From an uncultured Clostridia bacterium (GTDB lineage Bacteria; Bacillota; Clostridia; Christensenellales; Borkfalkiaceae), in contig CANREC010000001.1 of the NCBI GenBank assembly GCA_947629535.1, forward strand, positions 1 through 64,000: 64,000 nucleotides of DNA, given 5' to 3'. A program made the translations under genes and the position numbers. Shown here one piece after another: positions 59,509-64,000 of the stretch (positions are counted from its first letter, which is position 1; each line of letters starts with the position of its first letter). Below the pieces are notes generated by a model. That model saw only the letters and a list, made by a program, of their open reading frames with translations. It searched no databases and was not told the origin of the DNA.

Positions 59509-60378
59509 ATGAGTTTTACGACCGAGATCAAGAGAGAACTCGTACGCACCGTGCCCGAGGATGTGCGGGGCCGACTTGCACTGCTGCGGGCGGTCGTCGT
59601 CACGAGCGGAACGCGTACATCGGACGGATTTTCCTTCGTCAGCGAAAATGAATCCGTCGCGGCCTACGTCATCGGCGTCGCCGAGACGCTCGGCTTGCGC
59701 ATGACCCTCACCGAGGCCGTCCGCGACCCCAAGCACGGGCGGGACAAGCTCACTTTCTCCTGTTTCGGGGCAGAGAGGGGGGCGGAAGAGATCTTTTCGG
59801 TGCCCGTCGATTCGGACGAAAAGGCCCTCGCCTTTCTGAAAGGCGCCTTTCTCGGCGGCGGGAGCTGTATTTTGCCCCGCGGAGAGAAAAGGACGGGCTA
59901 TCATCTCGAATTTGTCTTTCAGAATATGGCCGACGCAGATCTCTTCATGGAAGCCTCGGACAGGTTCCATCTCCTCGGCGGGCTCGTTCCCCGCGGCGAA
60001 AAGTATGTTCTATATTGTAAGAGCCGCGAGGGCATCTGTGACTTCTTGTCCGTGTTGGGCGCGGATAATTCCGTGCGGACTCTCGAAAAGACGGCCGCCG
60101 CCCGCGATGAAAACAACAACCGCAACCGCCTCGAAAACTGCATGGCGGGCAATGTGGACAGGTCCGTTACGGCGAGCGCCTGCCAGATCAAATTCTTGAC
60201 GTCGCTCACCGAGACGAGCCTCAATGCTCTTCCCGTTTCCCTCAGAGAGACGGCCGAGGCGAGGATCCAAAACCCGACGCTGACATATTCCGAACTTGCA
60301 AAACAGCTCGGCATCTCGAGAGGGTGCCTGCAATACCGTCTGAAAAAACTTATGTCGCTCCAAGGAGAACAGCCGTGA
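59509..60378 (+). CDS. whiA: DNA-binding protein WhiA
   Basis: MSFTTEIKRELVR; AFLGGGSC; NRLENCMAGNVDRSVTASACQ; LTYSELAKQLGISRGCLQYRLKKL. Confidence 0.92.
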   Translation: MSFTTEIKRELVRTVPEDVRGRLALLRAVVVTSGTRTSDGFSFVSENESVAAYVIGVAETLGLRMTLTEAVRDPKHGRDKLTFSCFGAERGAEEIFSVPVDSDEKALAFLKGAFLGGGSCILPRGEKRTGYHLEFVFQNMADADLFMEASDRFHLLGGLVPRGEKYVLYCKSREGICDFLSVLGADNSVRTLEKTAAARDENNNRNRLENCMAGNVDRSVTASACQIKFLTSLTETSLNALPVSLRETAEARIQNPTLTYSELAKQLGISRGCLQYRLKKLMSLQGEQP

Positions 60379-63300
60379 CAGATTTCGTACACCTTCATCT
60401 TCATACCGAATACAGCCTGCTCGACGGGGCAGTGAAGGTGGACGATCTTGTCCGCCACTGCAAGGAGAACAACATCGACACCGTCGCGGTGACCGACCAC
60501 GGCAACATGTATTGCTCCTTGAAGTTCGCCGAAAAATGCAAGAAAAATCACATCAAAGCCATCATCGGCTGCGAATTTTATGTCGTCGAAGATCATCGTG
60601 ACCACATCGACCAAAAGGCGGACCACCTCATCCTTCTCGCCAAAAACAAGGCGGGTTATATCAATCTTGTTCAGCTCGATTCTCTTGCCTTCGTGGACGG
60701 CTATTATTATCGTCCGCGCATCGACTATAAAGTATTAAAAGAGCACACGGACGGCGTCATCTGCCTTTCCGCATGCCTTGCGGGGCGCATTCCGCGCCTT
60801 CTCCTTGCAGGGGAATATGAGAAGGCAAAGGAATTTGCCCGATACCTTCAGAGCCTCTTCGGAGAGGATTTTTATATCGAGATCCAAGACCACGGTATTC
60901 CCGAGCAGAAACAGATCCTCCCCGGGCTCATCCGCATCGCGCGGGAGATCGGCGCACAGCTCGTTGCGACCAACGACGTGCACTATCTCAAAAAAGAGGA
61001 TTGGGAGATGCAGGACGTTCTCATGTGCATCCAGACCAAGCGGACGCTTGACGACCCGACGCGCATGAAGATGCAGACGCACGAATTCTACATGAAAACG
61101 GGCGATGAGATGGCCGCCATCTTTCCCGATCTGCCGGAGGCTATCTCCAATACCCGCGTCATTGCCGATAAGGTCTCCGACACCGATACGCCCTTCAACC
61201 TGAAAGAGGACGGCTCGCCCGTTTACGATAAATCGCTCATTCCGCTCTATACGGCGGACGACGGGACGCCTTCGCCAGAATATCTGACGAGACTGACGTG
61301 GGAGGGGTTGCCCAAACGGTATCCCGACCTCACGGAAGAAATCAAAAAGAGGGCGGAGTACGAACTTTCCGTCATCATCAAGATGGGCTTTGCCGACTAT
61401 TTCCTCATCGTCTGGGATTACATCAATTGGTCGAAGTCCCACGATATCCCCGTCGGTCCCGGCCGCGGATCGGGCGTCGGAAGCATCGTCGCCTATGCCA
61501 TCGGTATCACCAATGTCGATCCGCTCCGCTACGATCTCCTTTTCGAACGTTTTCTGAACCCCGACCGCGTCAGCATGCCCGACTTCGACGTCGATTTCTG
61601 CACGGAACGGAGAGGGGAGACCATCGAGTATGTGCGGAAACGCTATCATCCCGAAAATGTCGCCCAGATCGTCACCTTCGGTACGCTTGCCTCCCGCGCC
61701 GTCATCAAGGACGTCGGGCGGGTCATGCGCGTGCCCTATTCGGACACCGACCGCGTCACCAAGCTCATGGACGGTAAGTCTACCATCCGAGAGCTCCTCG
61801 GTCTCGACATCGAAAGCCGTCGCACGAAGGTCGTTGATGCCGAACGGGCTGTCGCGGCGATGCATGCGGGGACGGTCACGACCGACGAGGACAAGATGAA
61901 ACTTGCCGATCTAGAGGGGAAACTCGACGAGGCAAAAAAGAAACTTGCCGACCAAGAGAGCAAGCGCAACGGGGAATTCATCGAGATCTACGAATCAGAC
62001 GAGACCTTGAAGCGGGTCATCGACATGGGCCTCAAGCTTGAGGGCATGCCGCGCAACACCTCGATGCATGCGGCGGGCGTCGTCATCTGCAGGAAAAAGA
62101 TCGCCGACAACGTCCCACTCTCCCGCAACGGCCCCGACGTCACGACGCAGTTCGACATGAAAGAAGTCGAGTCCATCGGCATGCTGAAAATGGACTTCCT
62201 CGCGCTCACCACCCTCACGGATATCAAAAAGACCCTTGACTACATCTATGAGGACTATGGCGTACACATCGAGTTCGGACAGGCCTGCGACGATCAGGGA
62301 GCCTACGATCTCATCGCCGAGGGCGATACGGACGCCGTGTTCCAGCTTGAGCAAGGGGGGATGAAACGGTTCATGAAACAGCTTCGTCCCACCTGCCTCG
62401 AGGACTTGATCGCGGGTATTTCACTCTATCGCCCGGGGCCCATGGATTTCATCCCGTCCTATCTGAAAAACAGGGCCGAACCCGACAAGATCCAATATCT
62501 CACGCCCCTTTTAAGGCCCATTCTTGAAAAGACATACGGCGTCATCATCTATCAGGAGCAGGTCATGCAGATCTTCCAGAACCTTGCTGGGTACTCTTTG
62601 GGGCAGGCAGACCTTGTCCGCCGCGCGATGGCGAAGAAACATCTCAACGAGCTGATGGCGCAAAAGGACAAATTCATCTACGGCGACGTCGATAAAGTCG
62701 TCGGGCATGACAAGGACGGCAAGCCCGTCTACGGCAACATCACGGGCTGTCAGGCGCACGGCGTACCGCCCGAGGTCGCGGCGGAACTCTTCGCGCAGAT
62801 GGAGAGTTTTGCGTCCTACGCCTTCAACAAGTCCCATGCGGCGGCATACGCTGTCGTCACCTATGAGACGGCCTTCCTGAAAAAATATTACCCGAAGGAA
62901 TTCCTTGCGGGCGTTCTCAACAACCGCATCACCAAGATCGACGAGATCGCAAAGTACATCGTCTACATGAAGGAGAAGAACATCAGGATCCTTCCTCCTG
63001 ATGTCAACCGCTCCAAGGCATATTTCTCTGTGGAAGGGGACGGTATCCGCATCGGGCTCTGCGCCCTGCGCGGCGTCGGGATCGCGGCGATGGAGAGCGT
63101 CGTAGAAGAGCGGCAGAAGAACGGTCAATTTGCGGACTTTTCCGATTTCTTGATGCGCTGTATCTCCTTCATCAACAAGAAGATGGTCGAGGCGCTCATT
63201 TTGGGCGGCGCATTCGACAGTATGGGGCACTACCGTTCGCAGTATGCGGCCGTATACGAGGACCTCATGCGGCGCATGCAGAGCCTCGAAAAGCAGAAAA

Positions 63301-64000
63301 ACAGCATGCAGATCTCTCTCTTCGGCGACTTTATCCATGAGGACGCCCCGAAGGCAGAATATCCGCCTATCCGCGAATGGGAGAAAGAGGATCTGCTCTC
63401 GAAGGAGAAGTCCATTCTCGGCGTGTACGTCAGCGGCCATCCCTTTGAAAAGTATTCCCACAGATTCAGCGATTGCACGTTCAACACGGGAATGCTCACC
63501 GACTTCGAAGAGGACGAGGAGACGCACGACAGGACGTACAATCTCGTGAAGGCAGGGGATCCCGTCATGATGGGGGGCATCATTTCGGCTGTAAAGAAGA
63601 TCAGCACCAAATCGGGCGGTTTCATGGCGTTCATCACAGTAGAGGACTTGTATGGGAGCGTCGAATGCCTCGCGTTCCCCAAGATCTATGAAAGGACGCG
63701 TTCGGTCATCAAACAGGATGCTGTCGTCCGCATCAAGGGAAAGATCGACATTCCCGCCGAAAAGGCGCCCGTTGTCATCATCGATACGCTTGAAGCGCTG
63801 CAGCCCGACGACGCCCCGACCCCTTCTGTGCCCGAATCTACCGAGGAAGTCCTTTGGCTCGACGCACGCAAGCTCACCGAGGAGGATTTCAACGACCTCA
63901 TCGACATGCTCGGCGACTATCAGGGCGGCACGAAGGCAAAGATCCTGTTCGGGGGAAAACGCTTTGAATACAGCGTCAGGCTGTCGCGGGCGCTCATTGC
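60375..64000 (+). CDS. dnaE: DNA polymerase III subunit alpha, C-terminus beyond window
   Basis: GTG 60375; MTDFVHLHLHTEYSLLDGAVKVDDL; VGPGRGSGVGSIVAYAIGITNVDPLRYDLLFERFLNPDRVSMPDFDVDF. Open to the window end, so absent from the ORF track. Confidence 0.95.
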   Translation, partial: MTDFVHLHLHTEYSLLDGAVKVDDLVRHCKENNIDTVAVTDHGNMYCSLKFAEKCKKNHIKAIIGCEFYVVEDHRDHIDQKADHLILLAKNKAGYINLVQLDSLAFVDGYYYRPRIDYKVLKEHTDGVICLSACLAGRIPRLLLAGEYEKAKEFARYLQSLFGEDFYIEIQDHGIPEQKQILPGLIRIAREIGAQLVATNDVHYLKKEDWEMQDVLMCIQTKRTLDDPTRMKMQTHEFYMKTGDEMAAIFPDLPEAISNTRVIADKVSDTDTPFNLKEDGSPVYDKSLIPLYTADDGTPSPEYLTRLTWEGLPKRYPDLTEEIKKRAEYELSVIIKMGFADYFLIVWDYINWSKSHDIPVGPGRGSGVGSIVAYAIGITNVDPLRYDLLFERFLNPDRVSMPDFDVDFCTERRGETIEYVRKRYHPENVAQIVTFGTLASRAVIKDVGRVMRVPYSDTDRVTKLMDGKSTIRELLGLDIESRRTKVVDAERAVAAMHAGTVTTDEDKMKLADLEGKLDEAKKKLADQESKRNGEFIEIYESDETLKRVIDMGLKLEGMPRNTSMHAAGVVICRKKIADNVPLSRNGPDVTTQFDMKEVESIGMLKMDFLALTTLTDIKKTLDYIYEDYGVHIEFGQACDDQGAYDLIAEGDTDAVFQLEQGGMKRFMKQLRPTCLEDLIAGISLYRPGPMDFIPSYLKNRAEPDKIQYLTPLLRPILEKTYGVIIYQEQVMQIFQNLAGYSLGQADLVRRAMAKKHLNELMAQKDKFIYGDVDKVVGHDKDGKPVYGNITGCQAHGVPPEVAAELFAQMESFASYAFNKSHAAAYAVVTYETAFLKKYYPKEFLAGVLNNRITKIDEIAKYIVYMKEKNIRILPPDVNRSKAYFSVEGDGIRIGLCALRGVGIAAMESVVEERQKNGQFADFSDFLMRCISFINKKMVEALILGGAFDSMGHYRSQYAAVYEDLMRRMQSLEKQKNSMQISLFGDFIHEDAPKAEYPPIREWEKEDLLSKEKSILGVYVSGHPFEKYSHRFSDCTFNTGMLTDFEEDEETHDRTYNLVKAGDPVMMGGIISAVKKISTKSGGFMAFITVEDLYGSVECLAFPKIYERTRSVIKQDAVVRIKGKIDIPAEKAPVVIIDTLEALQPDDAPTPSVPESTEEVLWLDARKLTEEDFNDLIDMLGDYQGGTKAKILFGGKRFEYSVRLSRALI

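Noticed and set aside
58654-59970. 438 aa minus-strand ORF
   Set aside because: Antisense to the PHP and whiA genes.

Overview
This 64 kb window is a gene-dense, mostly plus-strand chromosomal segment from a Clostridia-like (Firmicutes) genome. The phylum is inferred from sporulation genes (sigH, yabP, yabQ, a DivIC-like gene), secG-rnr-smpB, MrnC, WhiA and DUF1540; no species call is possible. About 60 genes are supported. They include glpK, glmM-glmS, mrnC-rlmB-sigH, dnaX-ybaB-recR-gpsA, a TetR/ABC/FtsX locus beside tRNA-Val, gltX, thyA-folA, typA, aroA, rho, an NMT1-type ABC importer, valS, adhE, rplI, murB-PHP-whiA and the 5' part of dnaE. Two partial genes are missing from the ORF track: the N-terminus of a DNA methyltransferase at the left edge (minus) and dnaE at the right edge (plus). 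There are two tRNAs, Ser-GGA and Val-GAC. The most unusual signal is a dispersed, same-orientation, near-palindromic ~21 bp motif, AGTACTATGTC(A/T)GACATAATA. It occurs at seven loci, five of them 19-25 nt after a stop codon and one inside glmS, and no annotated feature explains it. Other notable points: a PadR-type winged-helix protein fused to a long coiled coil and a C-terminal multi-TM membrane domain; an internally deleted aconitase-like protein next to a Zn-macrodomain ADP-ribose hydrolase; recurrent leaderless-type promoters; a charged insertion in DnaE; and a 159 bp convergent gene overlap. All calls come from reading the sequence; no database search was run.
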